Below are positions 17,069-27,000 of a stretch of 64,000 nucleotides of DNA, piece after piece (position 1 is the stretch's first letter; each line of letters starts with the position of its first letter). The position numbers were made by a program, and so were the translations under genes. Location of the stretch: the NCBI GenBank assembly GCA_951813545.1, contig OX638352.1, positions 124,001-188,000 on the forward strand, given 5' to 3'. Below the pieces are notes generated by a model that was not told the DNA's origin, ran no database searches, and saw only the letters and a list, made by a program, of their open reading frames with translations. This DNA comes from an uncultured Poribacteria bacterium. GTDB taxonomy: Bacteria > Poribacteria > WGA-4E > WGA-3G.

Positions 17069-17292
17069 TGAGGTGGATTGTGAACATTAGAGTACTTCTC
17101 CGTATATCCGCCCTCCATTTCATTACGGGCTATGCTTTCTGGACGATTTTTTTAATTTTTACTAAAGTTAGGACAACTATCAGTATGCCAAGTTGAGCAG
17201 AGTGAAATCCACGCTTTTGAAAGTTATACCTCTTTGCTCCAGCGGAGCAATATGTCTATAGAATATCTTAGACCATCAAAGGAAAACACACA

Positions 17293-18123
17293 ATGAAACT
17301 TAGCTGCCTTCCTGTCTCTCTTTACGACGATATCTTCACAGGAAAAAGCACCGTCGCCGATTGGATTCGACTCGGTGCTGAATTAGGGTTAGATGCTGTT
17401 GATTTTAGTATCAAGTTCTTCCCGAAGCGTGACGCGGAGACGATAAAGCAGACGCGTGCTGTCCTTGACAAGCACAATATAACGCCATGTATGCTCGCCT
17501 GCTACTCCGATTTTACGCATCCGGATGCAGCGCAACGCGCCCAAGAATTAATCGACCTAAAGTCAGACATCGCATTGGCAAAAGCACTCGGCGCGAAATT
17601 TCTTCGCGTGACAGCGGGGCAAAATCATCCGGGTATCGAACGCGAGATAGGCGTGCATTGGGTGACAGATGGATTTCGACGTGCCCTCGACGAAGCGGAA
17701 AGACACGGTATCACCCTCGCTTATGAGAATCACACGAAAGGTGCACCGTGGAATTACTGGGATTTCTCACAACCGACAGAGATTTTCTTAGAGATCTTAG
17801 ACGCGCTCTCCGATACACCTCTCGGGGTCTGCTTCGACACAGCGAATCCACTTGTTCTTGGTGAAGACGTACTCGCACTTCTGGAAGAGGTGGTTCATCG
17901 GATCGTCGTGCTACACATCTTCGACCTACGTGAAGTCGGCGTGTTTGAAGCGGTTCGTGTCGGTACCGGTGCCTCACCGATTCCGCAAATCTTTTCACAC
18001 ATGAGACAGACAAACTATGACGGCTGGCTCAGCATTGAAGAAGCCAGCCGTTCGGGACAGGAAGGTTTTACACGATCCATCGAGTTTGTGCGAGAAACAT
18101 GGGAACAGGCATCACCCGCGTGA
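17293..18123 (+). CDS. Sugar phosphate isomerase/epimerase (TIM barrel)
   Basis: A 276-residue xylose-isomerase-like TIM-barrel enzyme. Metal-site features are visible: Glu in TLAYENHTKG, Asp/Asn in GVCFDTANPLVLGED, His in VVLHIFDLREVG and a terminal Glu in GWLSIEEAS. Such enzymes isomerise or epimerise keto-sugars or related cyclitols; the exact substrate cannot be told. aaagg lies ahead of the ATG. The last 12 bases overlap the end of the convergent PhyH gene. It probably belongs to the sugar and cyclitol catabolism that recurs at 29523-36896. Confidence 0.85.
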   Translation: MKLSCLPVSLYDDIFTGKSTVADWIRLGAELGLDAVDFSIKFFPKRDAETIKQTRAVLDKHNITPCMLACYSDFTHPDAAQRAQELIDLKSDIALAKALGAKFLRVTAGQNHPGIEREIGVHWVTDGFRRALDEAERHGITLAYENHTKGAPWNYWDFSQPTEIFLEILDALSDTPLGVCFDTANPLVLGEDVLALLEEVVHRIVVLHIFDLREVGVFEAVRVGTGASPIPQIFSHMRQTNYDGWLSIEEASRSGQEGFTRSIEFVRETWEQASPA

Positions 18124-18963
18124 AGGTTCACTCATCCGCTCTTGCGCTTGGCGTGAGAGTTCGGCAAGATGCCCATCGTTTGCCCTTACCTGTTCAAGAT
18201 GTATCCACCTTTCCGGTGTCGCTGTCCGTATCATCCTCTCGCCATATTTCCGATCAATCCAGAAGCGCGCAGACCCAGCGATATAGGCTTGCAGCGCATC
18301 CAATTTATCATCAGGATAGCGTTGACAAAGATTCATCGTAAACATCCGTCGGCGTGTGCCACCCCCGAACGCGGCGTGCTTCGTGTTATGATTAAACAAC
18401 ACCAGATCGCCGGGGGTTGTCTCAAAGACCGTCGCTGGGACATCCTTTCCATGCAGTTCCCAGAAATCTTGGCTTTTTCCAGCCTGCTGAGAGAGCGCAT
18501 CCGCATAGTTATCACCGAAGAGATGACTCCCTGGAATGACGCGAAGTGCGCCAGTGTCACGAGTCAGCGGGTCAAGGTAAAACGCAATCTTGATGTGCAT
18601 CGGATCTTCCAACTTATGTCCACCATCCGAGTGCCAGCCGGTACTGCCGACGTAGAAATTGCCATCGCTTCCCATATAGTTGAAATCATCACCGAGCAAT
18701 GCCTTCGCTATCCCCAAAATCCTTGGGTCATCCAGCAACGATGACAATTCCTCACTCTGATCAATGAACGGCACGATGCAGGAACGGGCTGTGCCTTCGT
18801 GCGGTTTACCGTTATGACCGCCGCCTCTCTCCTCCCAGACGGCTTCAAAAGCGTCCTGAATCGCCGTAATTCGGTCCGCCATGAGTTGCGGAAAACTGAG
18901 ATAACCGAACGTCTTGAAAAAATTCATCTCCGAATCGGTGATGGTAAAATCATGCTGATTCAT
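18112..18963 (-). CDS. Phytanoyl-CoA dioxygenase (PhyH) family protein
   Basis: A Fe(II)/2-oxoglutarate-dependent oxygenase of the PhyH family (283 aa). The iron triad is visible as His and Asp in GWHSDGGHKLEDP and the distal His in NHNTKHAAFGGGTRRRM, with the downstream Arg for 2-oxoglutarate. The jelly-roll core spans about residues 25-225. The start at 18963 (MNQHDFTITDSE) is preferred over 18984 because aaagga and an A-rich leader precede it. PhyH paralogues are numerous in Poribacteria; their substrates are mostly unknown. It faces the isomerase gene convergently. Confidence 0.85.
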   Translation of the reverse strand: MNQHDFTITDSEMNFFKTFGYLSFPQLMADRITAIQDAFEAVWEERGGGHNGKPHEGTARSCIVPFIDQSEELSSLLDDPRILGIAKALLGDDFNYMGSDGNFYVGSTGWHSDGGHKLEDPMHIKIAFYLDPLTRDTGALRVIPGSHLFGDNYADALSQQAGKSQDFWELHGKDVPATVFETTPGDLVLFNHNTKHAAFGGGTRRRMFTMNLCQRYPDDKLDALQAYIAGSARFWIDRKYGERMIRTATPERWIHLEQVRANDGHLAELSRQAQERMSEPSRG

Positions 18964-19228
18964 TTTTTTAATTTTCCTTTTCATTACAGGCTTGCAATCT
19001 TAGGCTAAGAAGAGGATAGGAAACCCCGGAAACGTATACTTGGTTCCCTTAACGCCAGAAAATATCATCATTAATATGGTATCATAGCATATCTATCTTT
19101 AATTTTGCAATTCGATCCATAAATGAGAAAAGACAATTCAACGCTGTCGCTATAACCGTAAAAAACTTGCTAAACCCACAAATTAATGTTAATATTATTT
19201 AAGAATCTCACCCACTGAAAGGTTATAG

Positions 19229-20023
19229 ATGGCTATCAACGCAAATTCGTTCCCTGCCTATTTCGCACTCTTCAAGGCAACCTTCCGTCAGATGTTCTGG
19301 AGTCGAAGGACTGTGCTGATTTTGATTGGATGTCTGTTATCACTTGCGATCGCGCTCGGATTTCGGTTCATGGGACAAGGGAGTGGAAGCATCAACCGAT
19401 TCATCCCGCTAATAACACTCTCACTCTACGGACTCCTAATGAACCTATCGGCAATTTTTTACGGCACCGCAATCATCTCTGATGAGATTGACGGCAAAGG
19501 TTTGACGTATCTTCAGATGCGCCCTCTTCGCAAATCAACAATTCTGCTCAGCAAATTTGCCGCATATTTCGTCGGCACTGTTGCGCTCATCGCTGCATCT
19601 CACCTGATTCTATCGGGTATCATGATAACACACCCAAAGCTACAAAATGGTGTATTTTTTCACTTGGGTATGAGTGTGCGCTACACCGCTTCAATGGCAT
19701 TGGGATTGTTAGTTTACGGCGCACTCGCTGCGGTTTTGGCAGTCAAATTCAAGAATCCAGTATTATGGGGGTTGCTATTTGTGATGGGATGGGAAAGGAT
19801 TACGTCAAGCCCAGTGATGCCAACAGGAATCAAGCGGATCTCTATATCGCACTATCTTTTTGTCCTATTTCCGCGTTACAAGCTGCCCCGAAGCGATTTC
19901 AATGAATTTTTAGGGACCTCACCACCAGCAACATGGGTAGCACTTCTGGTAATCTTTTTACTAACAGCGATACTGCTATGGCTCGCCATCCGAATTTTCC
20001 GGGAACGAGAATATTTGATGTGA
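19229..20023 (+). CDS. ABC-2 type membrane protein (transporter permease)
   Basis: A 264-residue inner-membrane protein with six predicted helices. It begins with a short cytoplasmic segment (YFALFKATFRQMFWSRRTVL) and has YGTAIISDEIDGKGLTYLQM followed by RPLRKSTILLSKFAAY. This is the arrangement of ABC-2 permeases, where the Glu/Gly loop contacts the ATPase. No ATPase gene is adjacent, so its partner must be elsewhere or it works in another complex. aaagg precedes the ATG. The 265 bases upstream hold no gene. Confidence 0.7.
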   Translation: MAINANSFPAYFALFKATFRQMFWSRRTVLILIGCLLSLAIALGFRFMGQGSGSINRFIPLITLSLYGLLMNLSAIFYGTAIISDEIDGKGLTYLQMRPLRKSTILLSKFAAYFVGTVALIAASHLILSGIMITHPKLQNGVFFHLGMSVRYTASMALGLLVYGALAAVLAVKFKNPVLWGLLFVMGWERITSSPVMPTGIKRISISHYLFVLFPRYKLPRSDFNEFLGTSPPATWVALLVIFLLTAILLWLAIRIFREREYLM

Positions 20024-20058
20024 GCAACTTTCAACGGCTCCAAAGTTAGGAACGGTTT

Positions 20059-21261
20059 TCAACCAGATGCTTTGAGAACCCGTGCTGTCTCACGCGATAC
20101 GATCAACTCTTCATTTGTAGAAACGATGAGAATCTTCGCACGGCTGTTATCCGCTGAGAGATCAATTTCGCCAGTCGCCTGCTCATTTTTCACTGCATCC
20201 AAGTGAATACCACACCACTCAAGTCCCTCACATATCTTCGCGCGCGTCGTAGCACTTTTCTCTCCGATACCACCAGCAAAAGCAATCACATCCACTCCAC
20301 CAAGCGCGGCGATATACGCGCCGATATATTTCTTCACACCGTAAACGTAAGTCTCCAATGCTAAACGGGCATTATCGTTCCCAGTTTCTATTGCAGCCTC
20401 CACATCACGCATATCTCCACTCGTGCCAGAGACCCCCTTCAGCCCGGAATCTTCGATCAACTGACGACGAATCTCATCGGTAGAGAATCCCTCTTTGTCC
20501 AGCATATACAGCACCGCAAAGGCATCCAACTCACCGCAACGCGTAGATTGAATCATCCCGTATTGGGTAGACGTTCCCATTGATGTATCAATAGATTCCC
20601 CATCCTTAATAGCGCAGAGGGATGAACTCCCACCGAGGTGGCACGAGATAATGCGTAATCCTTCTCCTGTCTTCCGTCCAAGCAACTGCGGCACACGTTC
20701 AGAGATGTATCGGTGGGAAGCACCGTGGTAGCCGTACCGACGGATGTCGTGTTGTTCTACCCAGAAACGAGGCACACCGAATTCGGCGGCGTAATCTGGG
20801 ATCGTCTGATGGAACCACGTCTCAAAGACGGCAACGAGGGGTGTTGTTGGGAGTAGTTCTTGGAAGGCACGGATAGAGGCAATATACGCAGGATTGTGCA
20901 TCGGCGCGAGCGGTGTGGATGTCTCCAGTGCAGCTATCACATCTTCAGTAATCCGCGCCGAACGCCAGTAGCCTCTGGCAAGAATCGTTTTGAAACCGAT
21001 ACCGTCCAGTTGTCCCAAATCTTCAAAGCATCCGACTTCGGGATCGGTGATGAGATCCATGGCGTGCGCAATTGCAGCAATATGTGTTGGGGCATCGATC
21101 TCGCCTTCGCGGGCAGGCTTGCCCGGTACTGCGTGCGTGAAGGCGGATGGTGAATTACCGATACGTTCCACGCCTCCCTTGACGAGAGAAGTTGTGGTTT
21201 CCATATCAATAATTTGGTATTTGAACGAGGTGCTTCCTACATTGGCACAGAGTATATGCAT
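20059..21261 (-). CDS. ackA: Acetate kinase
   Basis: Interconverts acetate plus ATP with acetyl phosphate (400 aa, the usual length). Conserved blocks: the N-terminal NVGSTSFKYQIID; VFETWFHQTIPDYAAEFGVP; YGYHGASHRYI; the phosphate loop CHLGGSSSLCAIKDGESIDT followed by SMG; and GGIGEKSATTRAKICEGLEW. The N-terminal motif has Val-Gly-Ser-Thr where most enzymes have Ala-Gly-Ser-Ser. No phosphotransacetylase gene is next to it. It is the last-transcribed neighbour of the TA-like patch but on its own transcript. Confidence 0.92.
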   Translation of the reverse strand: MHILCANVGSTSFKYQIIDMETTTSLVKGGVERIGNSPSAFTHAVPGKPAREGEIDAPTHIAAIAHAMDLITDPEVGCFEDLGQLDGIGFKTILARGYWRSARITEDVIAALETSTPLAPMHNPAYIASIRAFQELLPTTPLVAVFETWFHQTIPDYAAEFGVPRFWVEQHDIRRYGYHGASHRYISERVPQLLGRKTGEGLRIISCHLGGSSSLCAIKDGESIDTSMGTSTQYGMIQSTRCGELDAFAVLYMLDKEGFSTDEIRRQLIEDSGLKGVSGTSGDMRDVEAAIETGNDNARLALETYVYGVKKYIGAYIAALGGVDVIAFAGGIGEKSATTRAKICEGLEWCGIHLDAVKNEQATGEIDLSADNSRAKILIVSTNEELIVSRETARVLKASG

Positions 21262-21309
21262 GTGTTTCTTGTCTCTTATGGCAAAATTTACTTGAACTAT
21301 CGGCTTAAA

Positions 21310-21717
21310 TCAAGATAGGTGTGGTTCAACTACTTGCTCTATGTCTTTCTCCACAGCTGAGTTTACGTCTGTTCCTTCTTCGCGCTTGGGTTCAAAACAG
21401 TGGTCCGCGCCCGCTATTGGTTCAATCAAGAGCCGACATCCCAGAGCGTTGAGGATGGTGCCAAGCGTATCAATACGCGGTGCCTCGTCACTGGACAGAA
21501 TGTTGGAGAGGGATTCTGGCGAGATTCCGGTTTTGTTGGCAAGTACGGAAATCCCACCCTGCGATTCTACGACAGTTCGCAGTGCCAGCAGCAGCAAAGG
21601 TGTGTCCCTGTCAATTTGGTATTCTTCAAGTGAGAATTTGAGATACCGAATTGCCGCTTCTTGATCAGCAGCAAACCGTTCAGTTAGATAGGCACGCCAT
21701 GTTCTTAATTTTCTCAT
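21310..21717 (-). CDS. HigA-like antitoxin (helix-turn-helix)
   Basis: A 135-residue protein with a helix-turn-helix around residues 55-95 (GGISVLANKTGISPESLSNI, then APRIDTLGTILNALGCRLLI). This resembles the antitoxin of HigBA-type modules, which also represses its own operon. The start is placed at 21717 (MRKLRTWRAYL) because aaggaga precedes it and its ATG overlaps the toxin stop as ATGA. The acidic C-terminal tail (residues about 105-135) is unusual for the family. Toxin-first order agrees with the HigBA type. Confidence 0.75.
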   Translation of the reverse strand: MRKLRTWRAYLTERFAADQEAAIRYLKFSLEEYQIDRDTPLLLLALRTVVESQGGISVLANKTGISPESLSNILSSDEAPRIDTLGTILNALGCRLLIEPIAGADHCFEPKREEGTDVNSAVEKDIEQVVEPHLS

Positions 21718-22052
21718 TGTTGTGTCTCCTTGTATTCTAGCCAATAGTTTTTTGCGCGTTCAATATCCCGTGCCTGCGATGATTTATCACCGCCACAAAG
21801 CAAAAGTACAATTGTGTTATCCACTTCTCTAAAGTAAACACGATAGCCTGCTGCGAAATGGATACGGAGTTCAAAAATCCCACTGCCGACAGCTCTGTAA
21901 TCGCCAAAATTGCCAAGGGCAAGCCGGTCAAGTCGCTTTTGAATTGTGTCTTGCGTCTCCTGATTTTGAATTGATTCAAACCACTCGGTAAAAGGTTCTC
22001 GCCCGTTTGGTGTCTGGTAGACTTGTAGTTCTCTTAGATGTGTATGCCGCAT
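21714..22052 (-). CDS. HigB/RelE-like toxin (Gp49 family)
   Basis: A 112-residue protein with the RelE-like toxin pattern of the Gp49/HigB group: TEWFESIQNQETQDTIQKRL, then DYRAVGSGIFELRIHFAAGY and RVYFREVDNTIVLLLCGGDK. The family acts as ribosome-dependent mRNA nucleases. The start codon lacks a clear ribosome-binding site, so translation may depend on the small upstream frame that stops six bases before it. It overlaps the antitoxin start by four bases. Confidence 0.8.
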   Translation of the reverse strand: MRHTHLRELQVYQTPNGREPFTEWFESIQNQETQDTIQKRLDRLALGNFGDYRAVGSGIFELRIHFAAGYRVYFREVDNTIVLLLCGGDKSSQARDIERAKNYWLEYKETQQ

Positions 22053-22058
22053 TGTTGA

Positions 22059-22130
22059 TTATCGTTCACATAAGTACGCCAGTCGCATCATGACCGACCA
22101 CTGCCTCAGATCTGACCAGAAAAAGTTCAT
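22059..22130 (-). CDS. Small ORF inside the toxin-antitoxin operon
   Basis: A 23-codon frame (MNFFWSDLRQWSVMMRLAYL, then CER). Its ATG overlaps the stop of the upstream gene as ATGA and it follows ggtggag. It ends six bases before the toxin start. It could be a leader peptide that couples translation of the toxin to the upstream gene, or a real small protein. Coding status is uncertain. Confidence 0.35.
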   Translation of the reverse strand: MNFFWSDLRQWSVMMRLAYLCER

Positions 22131-22456
22131 TTGCTCCACCTCTCCCGCTCTTCGATAATAGCACAACTACCTATGTTATCCTCTGGCTTTACCCCTTCTT
22201 CCAATTGAAGCTGCTGGAGTTCCTCAGCGGTAAGCGTTTTAGCATCAGGATTGGGTTTTCCAAGTGCTTTTTTAATCGATGGACGTAATCTCTCATTTTG
22301 TGCTCGTGTTCGGGCAGAATACGCAGCTGCGCGCTCCTCAGGTGTGAGCGACTTCATCTCAGACGCTTGAAGCTTTACTAATTCCTTTTTCACTTCTGCT
22401 AAATCCCATTCAAGCTGTTCAACTTTTATGATTAACTTCGTTATATCGGGTATCAT
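22127..22456 (-). CDS. Small coiled-coil protein, unknown function
   Basis: A 109-residue, highly charged protein. The first 40 residues form an amphipathic heptad-like helix (LIIKVEQLEWDLAEVKKELV). The remainder is Glu/Lys/Ala-rich (LTPEERAAAYSARTRAQNER, then LTAEELQQLQLEE). No family recognised. A strong aaggagga site and a coupled ATGA junction with the next frame suggest it is the first gene of the toxin-antitoxin operon. It might be a third component of that module. Confidence 0.55.
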   Translation of the reverse strand: MIPDITKLIIKVEQLEWDLAEVKKELVKLQASEMKSLTPEERAAAYSARTRAQNERLRPSIKKALGKPNPDAKTLTAEELQQLQLEEGVKPEDNIGSCAIIEERERWSK

Positions 22457-22488
22457 AGGCGTTATCCTCCTTCATCAGTTTGTTACTA

Positions 22489-22866
22489 TCACTTTGAAGA
22501 TTTCTTACGCTTCCTGTGCAAAATTTTATGATAAAACACCCAAGTATTATGAAATCCTCTTCTTCTGTTACGGTTTGCTCCTCTAAAGACTACAATATTG
22601 ATCCCAGCATCCTTACATACTTTACATTTACATTTTTTCCAAGGACGCTCACTTAGCAATTCTTGATGTCTTTCAGAAAAATGATTATATGTTTTCTTTC
22701 GTTGAAGCAGCGCGCTGTATTCATTAACGCTCTCAAGAACTTTCTCCTCTGATATTTTCTTATCATCAAAACGTTTAAGGTTCGTGAGGCACTCTTTTTC
22801 CAATTCCTGCATAGCACCATATGCGCGTGTAGCATTCGGAGCCTGCCAAGAATTACCATCTGTATC
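22489..22866 (-). pseudogene. C-terminal remnant of a TGT/DpdA-like protein
   Basis: The frame is open from just after a TAG at about 22867 (DGNSWQAPNATRAYGAMQEL) and ends at 22489. It holds KCKCKVCKDAGINIVVFRGA and then NRNRRRGFHN. The CXCXXC group followed 22 residues later by His is the zinc site pattern of tRNA-guanine transglycosylases. The wording of the surrounding motif suggests the DpdA-like branch that inserts 7-deazaguanine into DNA. Only the C-terminal quarter is present and the catalytic barrel is missing, so it is a remnant. The family assignment is from memory. Confidence 0.45.
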
Positions 22867-22906
22867 CTATTCCACTTTCAGTAAAGGTAAATATCTAAAA
22901 CATCTG

Positions 22907-23347
22907 TCAATTTATCTCCTGTAACCACGTATATGGATTTTCGACGCGGACTCGGAGTTGTGCGCGGTAGCGTTTCGCGCGTCTTAACATCCGGTCATCG
23001 GTTGTGAGAAGGATATCCGCGTTGCCGCTTTCGGCACACGCAATATGCAAGGCATCCAATTTCTTGAATCCTAAGCCTTCAAGTTCTTCGCCTCTCAATA
23101 TTTCTTCGCCACCAACGAAGACGATTTGATGCCCCAATTGTAGCAAAGTCGTTAAGGAAACACGTTAATCTAAATCAGGGTTCTGGTTAATTTCAAATTG
23201 CAGAATGCTGCTGGAAATCCAATGCCAGCGTTTTGTGCGAAAATTCGATAACATTATATTTACAGCCTCTGTTTCCTGGCGAATTCGCTCTTGAATCTGG
23301 CGATCAGAAAGACGGTTTAAGCAAGATGTATCCAGATAAATTTTCAT
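22907..23347 (-). pseudogene. PIN-domain toxin interrupted by an in-frame stop
   Basis: Two frames in the same phase make one PIN domain. The first (23165-23347) starts MKIYLDTSCLNRLSDRQIQE with the catalytic Asp and has an Glu in SSSILQFEINQNPDLD. A TAA at 23165-23167 interrupts it. Then [20 protein letters not shown] and [30 protein letters not shown] supply the remaining acidic residues. A complete PIN protein would be about 146 residues. It lies 26 bases after a possible antitoxin at 23374. The single stop suggests recent inactivation. Confidence 0.65.
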
Positions 23348-23373
23348 AGACTAAAAAATTTGCATCTGTTTTC

Positions 23374-23829
23374 CTATTTCGGATGTCCTATCTGTGTTGC
23401 CTTGATTTCTTTTTCTACCTCCTGAATTCCTTCAAGGATTGTTTTCCGGTCAAGTTTATCCAGCCACTGATGGCGTTCAGTCGTATAATCACCGGTGCCG
23501 GGTCTGCGTATTCTGATAAAGCGCATCATTCCGACGGGACCCAGCTGGTCCAAGATAATGTTAAGTGCCAGCTCGTAAAAATCTATGTCAGACATTTGAC
23601 TGAAATCTCTATGAGATACAGGCGGTTTCGCTCCATAAGCCTTATAGATTTTTTTTTCAATCCTTTTCATCTCAGTTTGGGAAAGCGTTTGTCCACTTAC
23701 TTCGACAGGGTCCTCACGCGGTTTACAGATGCCGAGAAACCGTGTTGTTTCATCACGTCCAAGGTATTCCACGAGCGTTTCGATCCCCAGTTTATAAATC
23801 TTAGCGTCAGGCATCTCTAATATATTCAT
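23374..23829 (-). CDS. Uncharacterised protein, possible PIN-toxin partner
   Basis: A 151-residue soluble protein of no recognised family. It begins MNILEMPDAKIYKLGIETLV and is rich in charged residues, with LDKLDRKTILEGIQEVEKEI at the C-terminus. A ggggagg site nine bases before the ATG supports the start. It is followed after 26 bases by the broken PIN-domain gene, the position expected for an antitoxin, but no DNA-binding motif was recognised, so the role is only suggested by position. Confidence 0.5.
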   Translation of the reverse strand: MNILEMPDAKIYKLGIETLVEYLGRDETTRFLGICKPREDPVEVSGQTLSQTEMKRIEKKIYKAYGAKPPVSHRDFSQMSDIDFYELALNIILDQLGPVGMMRFIRIRRPGTGDYTTERHQWLDKLDRKTILEGIQEVEKEIKATQIGHPK

Positions 23830-24011
23830 CTACATCTACCTCCCCGAATTGTATGTGTGGCGAATTTTCTAAAGTTGATGTGCAGTTACAGGCAGAAACC
23901 TTTTACCTAAGCTTCAACGTTGTTTTCGTGTAGGTGTACTTTCCAACTGCCTAAGGCGAGAAGAACGTTTAGAAAGTGCACCCACAAAAATTATCCGTTA
24001 CGCACATCATA

Positions 24012-27000
24012 TCACGCTTTCGGTAGCGTAGGCAACGTTAAACGTGGACGCTCACCAAAGTCAGGAACTTCCGGTGGATTCTCCTCCATCTGTCCGAGGA
24101 GTTCTTCAATTCCGCGGTCAAGCTGCGGATCGGCATCAGTGATATAGTCTTGTGGACGATAATCCACCTCAATATCTGGATCCGTGCCGTAGTTCTCAAC
24201 ACTCCATCCAACATCAACAAACCAGAAAGAATACTCGGGTTGCGTCGTGCCGCCTTTATCCACAAACGCCTGATGCGGTGAGATACCGATAACACCACCC
24301 CACGTCCGTTTGCCGATAAGCAATCCGAGTTCCATCAGTTTGAAACAGTGTGAGAAAATATCGCCATCGGAACCTGCATTCTCGTTGGTGACAGCAACTA
24401 TCGGTCCCAGAACCGAGGCATCTGGATAGGGATGCGGCGTACCCCACCGCGGAACGTCATACCCAATCCGTCGACGAGACAACTTCTCTAAAAGCAGTTG
24501 CGAAACATGCCCACCTCCATTGTAGCGTACATCAACCAGCAGACCGGGATAACTCACCTCAGCGAGAAAACCGCGGTGAAATTCTGCATATCCGCGCCGC
24601 CCCATGTCAGGAATATGGACATACCCAACCTTACCTTCCGTCTTTTCGTGGACGTACCGCCGATTTTTGGATACCCATTCGCGATATCGGAGTTCGCTTT
24701 CACTTCCCAACACTTTGAATGTGACAACGCGTTCTTCGTCATCGTCTGCACTTCGGAATGTTGCTTGCACCTCCTGATTCGCAAGATTTACAAGCAGTTC
24801 ACCCGGTGAAACGGTTTCACTGACACGCTGCCCCGCGATAGCGAGCAAAACATCTCCTTCGCGGACGTTAATCCCCGGCGTGTTGAGCGGTGAATCCTTC
24901 GTCGCTTCCCAGCCATCCCCGTGCGGGATATGTGTGATGCGATAACCGTTGTGCTCCGAATCGTAAGTAAAATCCGCACCGAGGAATCCTTGCGCATAAT
25001 TCGGCGAACTCCGATAATCTCCACCCATTTCATACGCATGCGAGGTGCCAAGCTCTCCCTGCATCTCCCACATTAAATCCGAAAACTCATCGCGCGTCGC
25101 AACCCGATCAAGGAGCGGCAGATAGCGTTGATACACATGTTCCCAATCTACGCCAGACATATCCTCTGTCCAGAAATAATCCCGTTGAAGCCGCCACGCC
25201 TCCCGATACATCTGATGCCATTCGGCTGTAGGAACGACGGAGGCTTTGATGCGATTCAAGTCAATCCAACCGGTCTGTCGGCTCGGACCACCCCTGCTCT
25301 CAGACTTAGAGTCACCCTCAGCCTTTTTGCCTGCCTTGATAACGCGTACCCGATTTCCTGCCACATAAACGAGCGTCTTTCCGTCACGGGAAAGCTCAAA
25401 ACCATCAATACCTGAGACAAGTGTATCTTTCTTCTGTTCCCTGAAGTCGTAGATATGGAGCGTTCCCTTTGGCTTACTCCGCCCATCGTCTCCCGATGAT
25501 GTCTCTTCTACCGGAAAGGAGGTGAAAATTACTTTACCTTCGATACCGGCAATCTGCCCGTACCGCCCTCGCGGATAGGGAAACGCGACGACCCGTTGCG
25601 AAATCCCATCTAAATCTATGGTAATCGGTTCACGTTTATCTTTCTCCTCAGATTTTTCGTCAGAAGCCTTATCCTCGTCATTCTGTTTCTCCTCGTCCTC
25701 CTTATCCTTGTCCTCCTTTTCCTCCTCAAGCGGACGAGGTTCTGGGACGAACGGATTGCCCAACGTCTTCTGCAAGGTCACCAGTAAAGGACGCATTGCC
25801 GTAGGAAATCCAAGATCAAAGTGGAGCGCATCGTAGACCGGATTGAACTCGCGATAAGAGAGAAAATAGAGATATTTCCCTTCTGGATCCCACACAGGGG
25901 CGAAATCGTTGAACTCAGGTTCGGTGACAAGCCATGTCTCGCCTGTTTCAATTTTGCAGAGTTTTATTGAGCGGGTCGTCTCCGTCGGTGCGAAACTATA
26001 AGCACACCACTTACCATCAGGCGACCAAGCTGCACCTCGAACACTGTGGTAATGACCTTTGTCAAGCGTCCGAAGTCCGTGTGTCTTTAAATCAATGTGC
26101 AAAAGTTCAAAACGGTGATTGACAAGAAGCACCCGATCACCTTCATCGCTTTCAGTTTGTGGAGAAACCGAAAGTTCCCGGACATGCCCAATCTCAAGAG
26201 CGTCAAGACGGACGACATCAGCACTGCCATCACGGGTGTGAATCTCAAGTGCCTCCTCCCCTCCAGCGTCGGAAATAGTAACCAGACGTTTACCGTCATT
26301 GAGCCACTGTGTGAAGCGATAACGTGCGCCATCACGCTCACCGTGCTGAAGGACTGCCCCTTCCCAATTCGCCATTGTGAAGGGTTTACCCCGTGCTGTT
26401 ACTGCTAACGCATGCCCGTCTGGTGCTGGCGCAAACTCTTGCAGGTACTCCGCTGCCCTGACGAATTTTCGTTGTCGCTGGATGCGCGGGCTTCGGAATT
26501 CAACAGCAACACGGGTTTCAGTGTCGTCTTCAACTTCATAAACAAACAGATCCGCACCAGCGTGGTAGACAATACGTTTGCCATCTGTTCGCGCCAAACG
26601 GCAGTAGTAGGTATCCTGATGCGTGTGGCGCTGAATATCCTCACCGGTAGGGAGACAGGAGTAGATATTACCAATACCTTCGTGGTCAGAAATAAAATAG
26701 ATACGTTCACCGATCCACATCGGTGTCGTGAAATTGCTATCCACAGGCGTAAGCGACTGGAACTGACCATCCCCTTCAATGTCTATCCAGAGTTGTCCGG
26801 CTGTGCCGCCGCGGTAGCGTTTCCAGCGTGCGGGTTCTCGCGTCAATCTACCGAGGACAACACCACCAGCATCGCCAAAATCGATGTGGTTTGCGGGCCC
26901 GTACGGTAGACATTGCGGTTCTCCACCTTCTGAACAAACTTTCCATATCCATGGATCAAAAGCCAGACCAGCACCACTTGAATAGAGAATATGCTTTCCA

